From the NCBI RefSeq assembly GCF_026151205.1, contig NC_087072.1, positions 20,922,103 through 20,986,102 on the forward strand: a DNA stretch of 64,000 bases. The letters are read 5' to 3'. The stretch comes from Bolinopsis microptera. Its lineage: Eukaryota > Ctenophora > Tentaculata > Lobata > Bolinopsidae. The notes under the pieces are model-generated. The model was not told the origin of the DNA. It was given only the letters and a program-made list of their open reading frames with translations, and did not search any database. The position numbers were made by a program, and so were the translations under genes. This document shows, piece after piece, positions 36,990 to 48,499 of this stretch (positions are counted from its first letter, which is position 1; each line of letters begins with the position of its first letter).

Positions 36990-39753
36990 GTTAAAACACA
37001 ATATAATCCAGTATCGCAGGCTCGTGCCGCCAAACGACATTATCCCATGCATATACTTCTTTATTTTCAGCAGCTATAATGTTTAGCGCGCAAAGCACAA
37101 GGCCGCTAGCATTTTTACCGCATTAGTTTCCACTGATTTCCACAAATACCACAATACACATATGTTCCATTTGATTCTAATTGTTGCTGCTCCTAAACTG
37201 ATAATCTATAGACAGTTGACCTGCTCCCTATTAACCAACCGAACCACATTTTCGTCGAACCCTAAAATTACTAATACCAAATTTAAAACCCCACATATGC
37301 GTGTATAAGTCTCCAAATCTTTCTCTCTGCTCTCGGACTTTTGTCTTTTGAATAGAATCTGTAAACTGTTTGTATAAATTAACAAATAGTGATTTAACTT
37401 TGAGATAAACTAAAATATTATTATATTTTTTGCACCAATGTTCACCTAACTTAACGTCTCTCACTTGGACAACATCGCCGGCAACCACATTTTAAAGTAA
37501 AATGTATAACGATCATACTACAGTGCAGACTGGCGGTCACTATCCCCGTATAGTACTCAACGGAGGGGTAATCAGGGCTCGTGTTAATGAAAATAAGTAC
37601 GTGTCCTTCCACAATCCGCTTCTGTGGTGTCACACGTTATTGGGAACTGAGATTCGCTACGGTAACATATCTAGGAAGCAGTATATGCAAAGTAACTTAT
37701 GGTGACGAGGTGATAGGCAATAAGAAATTAACACATCTTGCTTTAACTTTATCCCGTCACCAATGGACTTATTAATTAACGGCTGTGGTGGTGTCATCGT
37801 TTGACTACTCAAACGTTCGCGTTGCGAATGCCGGCCCAACGAGGAAAAATCTTTTTACTTTGTATTTTAACCATTATAAAGATGATTAGTCGGATATAGT
37901 ACCTGAGTTTCAAACAGTCCCCGAACATAAAAAGCAAACATTTGATTTTTGTTTCGGCGACTGAATTGTTGATGGGCCGGCAAATATTGTTGTCGAGTAG
38001 TGTTGAATATATCAATTATAACATGATTATTGATTTAATATAGGAATTGTATATAACTATCTTTGACCAAGTTTAATGTATAAATGATGAATGCACACCC
38101 AGCACTGGGCGCGCGCGGCGGCTTTGATGTTAGCGGCTACAAGCTTAAAGCTAGGCATCTCATAAAAGCCCGCTCGCGTTCACAGTTCAGCGTACGGCTT
38201 TTCGTTTTTGATTTTTACAAATGACAAAGCAACTTTAATGATTATAATGGGAAATTATCGGATATTTATTATTCAATATGTATTGATTCTTCTTGGAAAA
38301 TAAAAAATTGTATTTTACTCAAATTGTATTTTTACTTAAATTCCATTTGGCTAGTTTTAGTTATTTTAAGGTTCCAACTCTGTCGAACTAAAGTGCTCAT
38401 GACTCAATTATGACACTTACCAAAGTTGCAAAAGAACTTCAACTGTCAAACAGAGTTTGAAATACTCCGATCTCAAGCAGCGATCACTTTAACGAAGCTT
38501 GAAATCTATTCGTTTGTTTGTTTTCCGCTGTCTCGTGTTTTGTTCAATTTATGGTGTGAATGTAATTGTTAAGATAGGTAAAATAATAAAAATTTAAATT
38601 AGCATTTACAAATGTACACAGAACGGTCCAAATCTAATTGCCACCAGCATTGTTGCGAGAAGCATTATTGGCTGCGCCGAAGCAGCCCAGTTAGTAGTGG
38701 CATCGCGCAAAACAACAAGCAAAAACATTTTTTGAAAGTAAAGATTTTATAGCTTTTTTCTGCTGATGACGATCACGTCATCAGAGGAAAGATTAATAAA
38801 ACAGTCAATAGTCGACAACCTTCTAAATGGACTTTACCACCCTCGCGGTAACATTACCGTAACTTTTTAACGTGTATTATATTATATAATGCTTTGGACA
38901 CGAAGGGAAACACATAACCTAAGGCGCGTTAAATTATTTATTATATAGTAGTGTTGAAAGTATTAAAATATATCAATGTCATTTTTCTAACAGTATACAG
39001 GTAATTTCAGCAATTGTACATTGTCTAGCTATTGTCTATATTATAAGGAATAGACACATTCGAAAAATTAATAAAACCACTCAATAGATACAAAATTTAA
39101 AATCTACAAATTACACATCACAACAAAAATTGTAATCACGTTGTGACACCACGTCGTTTCACGTGTAGTAGAGTTTTCTACGATCCAGGGGGAAATCGCG
39201 CATGTCGTGTGCGGCCGGGTCCATACAACGTATGACAATAAATCTCTACAGCGTATATTGTAAGTTTTACAACCTACCAGGAACGACGCACGAGTTGGAC
39301 TCGTCGACGGTCCAATATATGGAACAGATATTTTACGAGTAACACCCGTTAATTAGTAAAACAAATTTTGTAAAACAAATTTAAATTTTGGTATTTTATT
39401 AATAACAATCAAAGACATATCATATCATAAAAAAATAAAAGCCGCGCGTTGGTTGACTGCCTCAGTATGGTGAATATTTAAGCTTGAAGGTGCCCTGCGC
39501 ATTTACAGAACATTATGCGGGCGATCACATGATCACGAGGACCTGTGAGCGCCAATTAATTTAAAACTTTCTAGAAAACGTACATCACTACGAGTTACTC
39601 ATGCTTTTGAATTATAGGAGTGCGGATTGTCAGTATTTCATTCATTCATACTTAAATCGGTTAAAGCTGTATATTTTAGAGCTCACTAATTGTTTTGAAA
39701 CTATGAAAGCAGAACGTAAATAATGTACAATATACCGACGACATTACCAAGGA
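36990..39753. other. Non-coding right part of unit, copy 3
   Basis: Counterpart of 10,606-13,357, with the GC hairpin at 38,109-38,178, the nested hairpin at 38,650-38,715 and the structured repeat at 39,268-39,350. No gene is supported. Confidence 0.45.
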
Positions 39754-41588
39754 CCCGAGTGCACGCATTACTTTTCGGATCCGTTTTTACCGAAGCTATC
39801 CACCATTACTCATGCTGGCAGGTATAGTCTGATAATATTTTGTTTTTATCTCTAGCAAGCATTCTGTAGTTGGAGTGTCGTATTTATTATAGAAGATCCA
39901 AGCAACTCCGCATTAACAATCTTTTTAGTATCGCCAGGATTCGTTATAAATATCCTGATCATGATAATAAATTTGGATCCAATAGTCTAAGATGAATCGG
40001 TATATATTAGCTCATCGTTATTAAAAAATCCTAATGGATGAATTAATCAAGTAATGTTCCCTTCCACACAACTAAACAACAAACAAATTGCTGCTCACCA
40101 GTGGTGACGCAATCGTAGGGCATGCAGTTGTCAGATAACTCTCACCCCGACGACAGCGGTCGAGAAATAACAACTGATTGCATTTTGCGCCATACTGACA
40201 CATTTATAAATTTTATATTATACAAGCAACTTGTTCCCTTTTGCCAGCCGTTTTTAGTCCAAGTACTGTCCCGTTCCTGGCCTCATGCAGAACATGCCGC
40301 AACTAAAATTTTGTTTATAGATGCCAACAAGGAATTATTTTTATCACGTCTTAACCCCCTAAATCATTTGCACGAATTGGTTTTGTGGCGAAAGTCACAA
40401 ATACGAAGCCCGCGCACTCGTGCGCGCAGTGCTACAAATGAAACAAAGATTATGGCCTATAGATTTTATTAAATTTAAACCTCAGAATTCAATCCAGTTA
40501 ATGAATTTATTTTTAAAATAACTTTCATCACTTCTGCCTTAAGAAATTTTATTTTATTTTGAATAAGTTTAGGCTCGGGGCTGACATTTAATAAGTGACT
40601 AGCACGGCCCGCGCTGATATGAAAGAAATTTATGATGAGATCAATGTCGAGTGAGTATAGAGTTTGTAGGTTATAACCGCCAAGATGCGCGCCGATTTGA
40701 AACAAAATTTTATGAGGTATCACCCGTTAATATAGTAGTAAAAAAAGTATTTTACATAATATATCTAATTTTCATGAGTTTATTATCGATGTTTAAAGTT
40801 TTTGACTAGGTTTTATTATGATATTATTAATTTTTTGCAATATGGCATATAGAGCTAATTTTGTTTTACTTAAAAGGGTTTGTTTTACTGTACAAATTTT
40901 TTTTTTTTTTGTTTATTTAAAATGTGTTTTTTACTTATTGAATACTGAATTTATCGACGCACCACACGTGAATTCTTTTCGTTCAATTGCATTGTATGCA
41001 AATTCCGCAGGTGCACCTAAGAATTTTCTCAGATGGTTTTTTTAATCGAACCATATTTCCAAAAGGCTTGTGGTCTGTTTGACATGTGAAGGGTTCCTCC
41101 AGTCCACACAACGACCATGGTGGAATCTTGCTCAAGCAAACGACCTGAGCTTGTCAATCTTATTCAATTTGCAGGTGCACACCATTTTTTTTCACTATAT
41201 GCTCCATGCTCCGACAGGCATAACAGATGGGACTCCTTGGTTTTGAGCTGGATTATTACTGTAAGTTTTACTTACAACAGTGCTTGTTAATTGGAGAATA
41301 CACTCTAATGGGTACATGACAATGTGACATCAGTTTATTATTTCATCATCTCATAGGAATAGTCCGAATAAGCGTTTTAAACGACTTTTCACAGTGAGAA
41401 CCATGGTGGGTAAAATTAACAAGAAAACATTTAAAAATCACCCATTTTTCGTAATTAAATATTGCGCTGAACTTTCAGGTTCATAAAAATTTTACGGGCG
41501 AGTATGGTAATATTAATTAGCAAACACAGAGTCTAACTAGAACAACAGCTCACACTTCAATAACTTCAAACATCCCTAAAGAAAGGTA
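39754..41588. other. Non-coding left part of unit, copy 4
   Basis: Counterpart of 1-1,805, with the GC palindrome near 40,408-40,428 and a diverged structured repeat near 40,662-40,732. The 116-codon open stretch at 40,122-40,472 is not conserved as a frame in the other copies. Confidence 0.45.
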
Positions 41589-42494
41589 ATGACTGAAACA
41601 ATCCAAGTACCGTTTGAGGCGCTACCTTTCTATCAGTTGGACCATCCTACCGACCACCTCGGCTAGTTTAGGAAATCTGGTATTCTCCATAGCCAAAAAG
41701 AATAAATCAAAAAAGCTGGACATAATATCCCTTTTAATCATAGGAAACCTACAGTGGCTGATATGGGAATTGGGATTTTACGTGCTGACAAACTTTATCA
41801 ACTTTATAGCGGGACGATATTCCTTGGATAGCAAAAACTGTTCATATCAGTATTTTTGTGTAACATTTCTTTTCGTGAGTATTTTTTTCCCTCGTTCTCT
41901 TAATGTTAGCAAAGCAACTTGCCTCCGCTTTTTCCGTTCCTAGCAAGAATACGAAGTACAAGACAAGTCGACGATCGATAGCATGGTTTATTTGGCTAGC
42001 AGCGCTGCCCATACTTGGATAACGTTTATCCATGTATCAGGATGAATTCTTTGTCAGTCCCGTAAATATTTGCGATGCACAATAGTTTTCAAAGAAGAGT
42101 GGAGCATCTGATGCGTATTCGTACCTCTATTTTGTTTACATTGTCATCCCAGGATTATAATTCTGGTTGTACGATTGGACCTGCTTATCTAAAGACATTT
42201 CGTAAAGCGAAAAACTGATACCTGGAACACTAGCGACCAATCTTGGTGTATCAGTCCGTGTTTTGATCCCTCTTCTGCCGTTGGAATGAAATACATTCTT
42301 GCGATCAGGAATTTCTAAATGAACATTCACAAGAATTTCAAGCTATCTTACAGTCCGAAACCTTGCAACAAATCCAATAGTGTACCTAATCACAATAAGA
42401 AGTTTCGGGCAATTTCGTGAGGAAATCACACTATCGATACAAAGTTTGTTCATGGGGATTTTAATCAAGCTGCCTACTGAACCAACCCGTTTAA
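41589..42494 (+). pseudogene. Class A GPCR-like gene, unit copy 4 (frame broken)
   Basis: Same gene as in copies 1-3. The open stretch 41,614-41,943 reads TSASLGNLVFSIA (TM1), LLIIGNL (TM2 start), FYVLTNFINFIAGRYSL, the Cys before TM3 (YFCVTFLF) and the start of TM3. The last recognisable part is the GPCR-like tail near 42,400. This is the last gene before the array ends. Confidence 0.7.
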
Positions 42495-43427
42495 AGTTCA
42501 CTAATCGCATCGAATTAAATGAAAAAATTGTAGATATTTAGCGAACGAGCTTGTGAACGAAGAACAATATTATAGTTATATTCTGAACAATAAATCAAGC
42601 TGAATACTTTTTATTGAACCAATCTGCGTTTATGATTCTTACCTAAATAAACGTATCGAGTCAGAATTCAAGATAACTTTTCGCAAATGGAACCATGGTC
42701 GGACTCTTGTTCTTCAGTGCGTTGAAGAATCTGAAATATGACAATTGATAATCAAAATGCCAAATTTACCGATATCACATATTTCGTTATAATGTATAAT
42801 TGTTGAACAGGTTCCCTTATAAACTTCGGAGCTCCGATCACTTCAGAACGACCTAAAACTAAGACCTAATCCCTGAAACACAAAAGATAATAACTACCGA
42901 TACCCCACAAAATCTATAAATCATAAAATGTCTTCGTGAGTTACTGTAGATCTACCTGATCATAAAAGCACTACTCGAGGAACACTGCGACATGTCACCA
43001 TCTTCTGGTTATTAGAAGCATATAACGCTCACAAACCTCTCCTGCTCCTTCACAAACCTTTTCTTTATAATTCTAACCTGGGCCGAAGGATTTGTATTTA
43101 CACTCGGTTATGCTGAGTCAAATTAACATTCATAAGGGTGCCGTATATTCATAATAGAACAAAGCTCTTGCCCAGAATAAAATAGAATATTCATGATAAT
43201 TCTATCAACAGTATGAGGGCCGAAGGTGGGTCAATGCTAAAACCCAAAATATGTGTAAACGTGCCGTTAACCAATTTGGCTAGATTCTTTGTGTTATAAT
43301 TTTTTTCATCATATTCCAAATTGCAAGGAATTGATACACAAAAATTATGTTACATCAACATTTTTTACGGCCTTCTCCTTTATCCCTCTGATAAGATAAA
43401 CTAAAAGTGCATACCCTTTACCTTGTA
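42495..43427. other. End of array and boundary to clean sequence
   Basis: Unit sequence continues to about 43,403 and then stops. From here on the sequence has long intact reading frames and intact target duplications, unlike the array. The short piece 43,404-43,427 is unique. Confidence 0.6.
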
Positions 43428-43516
43428 CCTTACTCGGGAATATTATTGCGGGTTAATTTATGACTGGGAAAATTAATGACCGGGAAAAATATGGCGGAAT
43501 TTTCCAAAACCCACCA
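43428..43516 (+). mobile_element. MITE copy, left part only
   Basis: Begins CCTTACTCGGGAATATTAT and runs to CCAAAACCCACCA. It matches 43,545-43,628 almost base for base over about 85 bp, including the run GACTGGGAAAATTAATGACC. The right inverted terminus is missing, so it is a truncated copy lying 117 bp upstream of the second one. Confidence 0.7.
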
Positions 43517-43628
43517 AGCATCAAAATGTATTACTATTAGTTTACCTTACTCAGGAATACTATAGCGGGTTAATTTATGACTGGGAAAATTAATGACCGG
43601 GAAAAATATGGCGGAATTTTCCAAAACC

Positions 43629-44519
43629 TGCGCCAGGGTTAGGCCGTATGCCAATGAACATGACAAATCACAAGGAATATTTATAAATGGACACAAAATT
43701 GTCAAGGTTAGCAACACCAAATTTCTTGGTGTAGTAATTGATGAAAAACTTAGCTGGGGCCCACATATAGAATATCTAAGAAAAAAAATTAGATCCACTA
43801 CAGGAGCACTTAACAGGATTAAACATTCAGTTCCAGGGGAACACTACCAAAAAATATACTCTGCATTATTGGAATCACATCTTGCTTACGGAATAAGTGT
43901 TTGGGGCTCAGCTCTCAAAGACCAACCAAACGATAAGCTGTTCATAACTCAGAAACGTTGTATAAGAATCCTTTTTGGAGACCTAAATGCATACCTCGAC
44001 AAACATGCCACTTGTGCACGAGCCAGACCTTATACAAAACAGAGGTTAGGAGCTGCTTTTTTCGAAAAAGAGCACACCAAGCCCATTTTTAATCGACTAA
44101 AATTGCTTACTGTTCAAAACTTGTACAAATACCACTGTATATCTGAGATATTTCGAATTATGAAATTTCGCACTCCATACTCGTTGTATTGTACTATAGA
44201 CTCATCAAAACGTGATACAAGCAATGTCATAATCCTCCCAAGAAAAACCAACACTTTTCTTTATATAGCCTCCAAATTGTGGAATAGCATACATAAACGG
44301 ATTCTAAATGAGAATGGGGAAATCCTCACTACTTCTGTATCTTTGGTTAAATTACGCTGTAAAAGTATCATCCTGGGATCTCAATCCATCAACAATAATA
44401 ACACCTGGACTTACCACAACTTTCACATCGCCCCTCACTCAATCACAGACCAAACCATCTCATCACTCACTCACCAAATTGCCGACCCAATATCTATTGA
44501 AATGGCGAAAATTTTCTAG
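43629..44519 (+). pseudogene. C-terminal part of LINE ORF2 (post-RT region)
   Basis: About 296 codons without interruption. Blocks in order: TCARVRPYANE, FLGVVIDEKLSW, YSALLESHLAYGISVWG, LFITQKRCIRILFGD, KPIFNRLKLLTVQNLYKYHC, then ASKLWNSIHKRIL and a natural stop. It aligns with residues from about 640 onward of the 828-codon frame at 58,908-61,394 and shows how that frame should end. The polymerase and endonuclease domains are absent, so it cannot act alone. An apparent start codon at 43,593 lies in the MITE and is not the real start. Confidence 0.85.
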
Positions 44520-45052
44520 ACAAATGATATTTCGATATTATTGCTGCAGCAGATACAAATACCAACATTATTATATTCCCAAACGTTTGAACCTTTAAAT
44601 TAACTAGGAAAGTCAATCCTCAACTTGACTTTTACTGTTTTAAACAGATATGATGTTATTAACTTAATTTATTATTATTATTTTTTTTTAACATACTCCT
44701 TCTTAGTGTGGTGACTTGGGGTCCATAAATATAGCGGTACAAGCTGATAGGCCGGGGGGAACAACTGGGGTAGGTAGGTAGCCCTGGTGGGTGCGTAAAC
44801 TTTACGGTCTGCTCTCTCCAAGATCAGCCTGCTTCTCCATTTTACCATGAAGCCTAATTTCTAGTTTTTATAAAATATACAATGCAAGTGCAGGTTTACT
44901 AATCTTAATCTACTTAACAACTCAATAGCCCAAGTCACCATACCCGTAGTATATTCCATGGTAATAGAAGAGCTTTAAAGTTTTTCAAATTGTTGCTATA
45001 ATTGATTTAAATAAAAATTTGTTGTTTTCTTGAAAAATTTGTTGTTTTCTTG
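43629..45052 (+). mobile_element. 5'-truncated LINE inserted in the MITE
   Basis: Starts inside the RT ORF and ends in two copies of a tail unit TTGTTGTTTTCTTGAA. Flanked by AAAACC on both sides (43,623-43,628 and 45,053-45,058), as expected for target-primed insertion. The 3' untranslated part contains GGGTGCGTAAACTTTACGGT, which also occurs reversed at 58,096-58,130 in the long LINE, so the two belong to related families with the same 3' end. Confidence 0.82.
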
Positions 45053-45101
45053 AAAACCCACCACTTTATCCCGGTTATAATATTCCGAGTAAGGTAGTTT
45101 A

Positions 45102-45284
45102 GTGTATCAAGTCTTTACAATTTTCTATGGCTTGGAACCTAAATGTGGATTGCTTTTCAGGTTTTCTTGTATCCTGACTTGTTTTTCGTGGCACACCTGT
45201 GCATTTTCGTGGCAAACCTGTGCATTTTCAGTTGTTGTGCCACTATGATCTATAAGTTTAAATTATTATTATTATTATTATTTT
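45102..45284. repeat. Short direct duplication and ATT microsatellite
   Basis: Two adjacent copies of TTTTCGTGGCAAACCTGTGCA at about 45,183-45,228 (the first with one change), followed by seven ATT units near 45,257-45,280. No gene. Confidence 0.6.
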
Positions 45285-46053
45285 ATGTCGTTAGGTAACA
45301 AGATATATAAAAAAGTTATGGTATCAAGCGATCTGAACTGGTCCAAACAGATCGGTAATATGGTCAAGAAAGCTAGGAGCACACTGGCATGGGTGTTTAG
45401 TGTCTTCAAAACTCGTGATAGGACCGTAATGACTACCCTATATAAGTGTTTGGTCAGAAGCCTACTAGAGTACTGTTGTCCGCTGTGGGACTCTGTTAAG
45501 GTGACTGAGATCCAGCTTTTTGAGGGGGTCCAGCGAACATTCACCGATCGTATATGCGGTCTGGAAAATATGAACTACTGGGAGAGGCTTTCATATCTAA
45601 AGCTGATGTCACTGCAGCGCAGAAGGGAACGGTACACTATTCTGATGATGTGGAAGATCGTTCACAATGTTGTCCCCAATTGCAGCAATATTAGGTTCAC
45701 AAAAACATCCAGACATGGCACCCGAGCAATCATCCCTTACCTGTCTAGGTTGAGTTCCTCGAGCAACCAGACACGCTATGACAGCTCATTTGCTGTAAGA
45801 GGACCAAAACTATGGAACAAAGTGCCTGATAGTATTATTAAAGCTGAAGCTACTTTCGAGTCGTTTAAAGTTAGTTTGTCCAAGTTTATTGCTTTGATAC
45901 CGGACACCGGACAACCCTCCGAATTCCGGTTATTATATATAGCTGCAGCTTGTCTAATTCCTTGGTAGACTACTCGCCATCGAGGTGGTCAGAAATCTGA
46001 TGACCCTTCCTGCTAGTAGGCTACGAGGATAAACACAACCAAAGTAACCAAAG
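45285..46053 (+). mobile_element. 3' remnant of a second LINE family
   Basis: One open frame to 45,968 reads SSDLNWSKQIGNMVKKAR, TTLYKCLVRSLLEYCCPLWD, EGVQRTFTDRICG, NYWERLSYLKLMSLQRRRER and ends after RGPKLWNKVPDSI...FKVSLSKFI. This is the post-RT region of a different non-LTR element from the one at 43,629. A short 3' tail with two AACCAAAGT units follows at about 46,038-46,053. The polymerase part is missing; fragment begins near 45,310. Confidence 0.78.
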
Positions 46054-46293
46054 TAAGTTAATAGGCTAACATCACACCCTTTCTTCAAAAGATAACTCGT
46101 CAAGCACAGGGGGAGCTGAAACCAGGTTTTCGATCAAACGCTGCCATTTGTAGTCAAACGTCGCCAACAGTTGATCCCGTCCAATGAAATCGCTGCATTA
46201 TGTAAGCCAGGCTTCGCATACGAATATACTATATGTAATTGTAATTCAATCATGCATAATGTCTTGCAAAATGAAGCGATTTTATTGGACTTG

Positions 46294-46402
46294 ACGGGTG
46301 ATACTCGTAAAATATTTATTCCAATTATTAGTTCCAATTATCAATGCCAGGACCGTCGACGAGTCCAACCCGGCGCGCGTCCTGGTAGGTTATAAACCTA
46401 CA
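46294..46402 (+). repeat. Structured dispersed repeat, copy in clean sequence
   Basis: ACGGGTGATACTCGTAAAAT at the left, then an insertion relative to the other copies. Next come GGACCGTCGACGAGTCC, CGGCGCGCGTCCTGG, and a GTAGGTT-ATA-AACCTAC hairpin at the right end. Same element as at 47,006-47,096 and, inverted, in the tandem unit. Confidence 0.7.
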
Positions 46403-47005
46403 AAAACGCGCCTACTTGCGCGTTTTAGAGGGTTCAATTACGCCAGGCTATGTTCATGAACATAATAGCCAGGGGTTCCCAGGTAAGCAATGATAAGCAA
46501 AATGCGCTACTGGGCCTTACCGAGCTGCGATAAATTGACATCGTCAATTAAAGCAAAAACCGAACCTTGAATTTATAAATTATTATGTTTCTATTGCTAG
46601 GTGTTTAATTGTTAATTAAATTGCGCGCACGTCATTCGTAACGCTCCTACGTACTAAATCGTTCGCCCAAATTTTAAGAACATTCTTGTGAAAAGGTCTT
46701 TTGGGTATGAAATTGATCTAAATCGGTGTATTTTTGGACGCTGATTCCTAATCACCCCCTATGACGTAAAGTCAACATGCTTCCCTAGAGTAGTTATAGG
46801 CGAACAACCGTTTTGGTCACGTGACAGGCTAGTAAAACATTACCGGGGACCTCAGGCTATCATGTTTATTAACATTAAGAGATTAGGCGGAATGACAGGC
46901 TGTACTGAGCGCGGCCCAGTAACTAGTAAGTAAAACATGAATTCGATTGTTTAGGGCTCATGTTAGGGTTAGGGTTGTGGTATTAGGGTTATGGATAGCT
47001 TCGTT

Positions 47006-47096
47006 AACGGGTGATACTCGTAAAATATCTGTTCCATATATTGGGACCGTCGACGAGTCCAACTCGGCGCGCGTCCTGGTAGGTTGTAAACCTACA
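47006..47096 (+). repeat. Structured dispersed repeat, second copy in clean sequence
   Basis: AACGGGTGATACTCGTAAAA, GTTCCATATATTGGGACC, GTCGACGAGTCC, CGGCGCGCGTCCTGG, GTAGGTTGTAAACCTAC. It is complete and close to the consensus of the tandem-unit copies. ACTCGT near the left can pair with ACGAGT in the middle. Confidence 0.72.
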
Positions 47097-47963
47097 AATA
47101 GCTTCGGGGTTATGGTTCACCTAACCATGTGCTTTCGCGCCACTGCGGTCGCGCTACTACAAGCGCAAGGGCTCTGGATAGAGCAAAGGTTATGGTTAGG
47201 GTTAGGGTTGAAAACCATAAAAACCAAAGTCACGTGAAATATTTGGGCGAGCGAATTAGTAAAAGACCATTTGCACAGTTCTTCATTGATGTGACAGATT
47301 TAAAAAAACATTATTCTGTCATGATCTCTGTTATTTTATTTAATCTTTGAAATAAAAGATTAATTGAGAAAATTTACTTTAAAAAGCACATCATAATTTT
47401 CCTTTAAAAAAACGGAAAGTTTTGAAATTAAATACTTTTATTGAATTTATAAAGGACAATAAGTCAGTTTGCAAACGGGAAGAGAAGCAAATACGTTCTT
47501 CAAAAAGTTAGCTGATAGAATGTCTAGAAAATGTCAGGCCAAAGATACATTGAAGCGATGTAGTGACTATTATCAGGAAAAGAATAAGATTTGACTTATT
47601 AAAACCGACAATTATTGCTCTTAGAGGAGAAAGAGGGGTAAAAAGTGGTAGTATAGTTAAAATGTCAGATTTAGATTTTAATTTAGAGCCAACAAATTGA
47701 ATTGGCTACTTTTACTACTACTACAAAGGGTTTTTATGAAATTTTCTAAGATTTTTTATTGAATTTTTATATTGAATTTTTATATAGGGTTATTGTTATA
47801 TTATGTGTATATTGTTTGAATAATTTCTTTATTGTTTGCAAACGTTTTTGCTTACAAAATAGTCATAGTTATATTTTAAAATTTCAACTTTCTATTGGGC
47901 ACTTAGCGACTAAATAATAATCCCACATTTATGCTCCCTCAAGCTCCCCACTGTACTTCAAAT

Positions 47964-48180
47964 AAATTTCCTGCACTAACAAATCTATATGATCTTAGGA
48001 TGTAAAATACGCTGAAATAACACTAGTATAGTAGATATAGTAGTATTACGTTTACAATAGTAAAACAAAGTAAATTTCCTGCACTAACAAATCTATATGA
48101 TCTTAGGATGAAAAATACGCTGAAATAACACTAGTATAGTAGATATAGTAGTATTACGTTTACAATAATAGTAACAAGTA
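47964..48180 (+). repeat. 108-bp tandem duplication
   Basis: Two copies starting AAATTTCCTGCACTAAC (47,964 and 48,072) and running through TATGATCTTAGGATG to GTAGTATTACGTTTACAATA. The mirrored arm has the same duplication at about 57,241-57,460, so it predates the inversion-duplication. Confidence 0.85.
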
Positions 48181-48499
48181 CATTTTATAATAATAACATA
48201 GCAAGTACATTTCAGTGGATTTAAAAAAAATTAGATGTGCTGACTTCTGAAGGCCAAAGGGTATCATGAGACGACTCTTTATCTTTTTGCAGGGCCCCTT
48301 CTCATTTAACTCTCAAGTCTCAACCATGTCTCCTATGATTCAGCTGAATGAACCGAGGAGATATTACACAGATATGTAATTTCGCTTGGATCCAATGGAT
48401 AACTATCTACTTCCTAGATTAATGTTGGTGGGGAGATATTTATTATATATTTTTTCACATATTGCGATGATATTTTGTAGACATGTGTGATGATGTGGT

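Larger units (their letters stand above)
26550..39753 (+). repeat. Tandem unit copy 3
   Basis: Full-length direct copy of the unit, about 13.2 kb, in the same orientation and gene order as copies 1 and 2. Several reading frames stay open longer here than in the other copies, for example in the receptor gene at 28.4-28.8 kb, which helps reconstruct the unit. Confidence 0.93.
39754..43403 (+). repeat. Partial tandem unit copy 4 (truncated at ~3.65 kb)
   Basis: Corresponds to unit positions 1 to about 3,625 and includes the whole GPCR-like gene. Similarity to copies 1-3 stops near 43,403, just after the 'tctgataaga' motif, where the sequence passes into unrelated, clean DNA. The retroelement part of the unit is missing. 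This is either the real right edge of the array or an assembly join. Confidence 0.88.
43545..45094 (+). mobile_element. MITE with inverted termini, split by a nested LINE
   Basis: The left end CCTTACTCAGGAATA and the right end TATTCCGAGTAAGG are inverted copies, flanked on both sides by TAGTTTA (43,538-43,544 and 45,095-45,101). Removing the LINE (43,629-45,052) leaves an element of about 120 bp that joins ...TTTTCCAAAACC to CCACCACTTTATCC. That junction agrees with the uninterrupted copy at 43,428-43,516. The 7-bp duplication does not point clearly to one transposon superfamily. Confidence 0.72.
46054..47833. other. Gene-free stretch with structured repeats and TTAGGG motifs
   Basis: Contains two copies of the structured dispersed repeat (annotated separately). 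A GCGCGT hairpin lies at about 46,407-46,426. Short TTAGGG-like runs lie at 46,951-46,993 and 47,189-47,211. The remainder is AT-rich. I see no convincing coding sequence. Confidence 0.5.

Noticed and set aside
1-43403. Artefact from reading both strands of one molecule (missed adapter)
   Set aside because: That would give alternating orientations. All unit copies run in the same direction.
43593-43628. Start codon for the 308-codon frame
   Set aside because: The first 12 codons are MITE sequence; homology to LINE ORF2 begins only at the insertion point at 43,629.
47006-47096. Hammerhead ribozyme
   Set aside because: GACGAGTCC and CGTCCTGG resemble parts of a type I hammerhead, but the CUGANGA box is altered and no GAAA follows the second stem in any copy.
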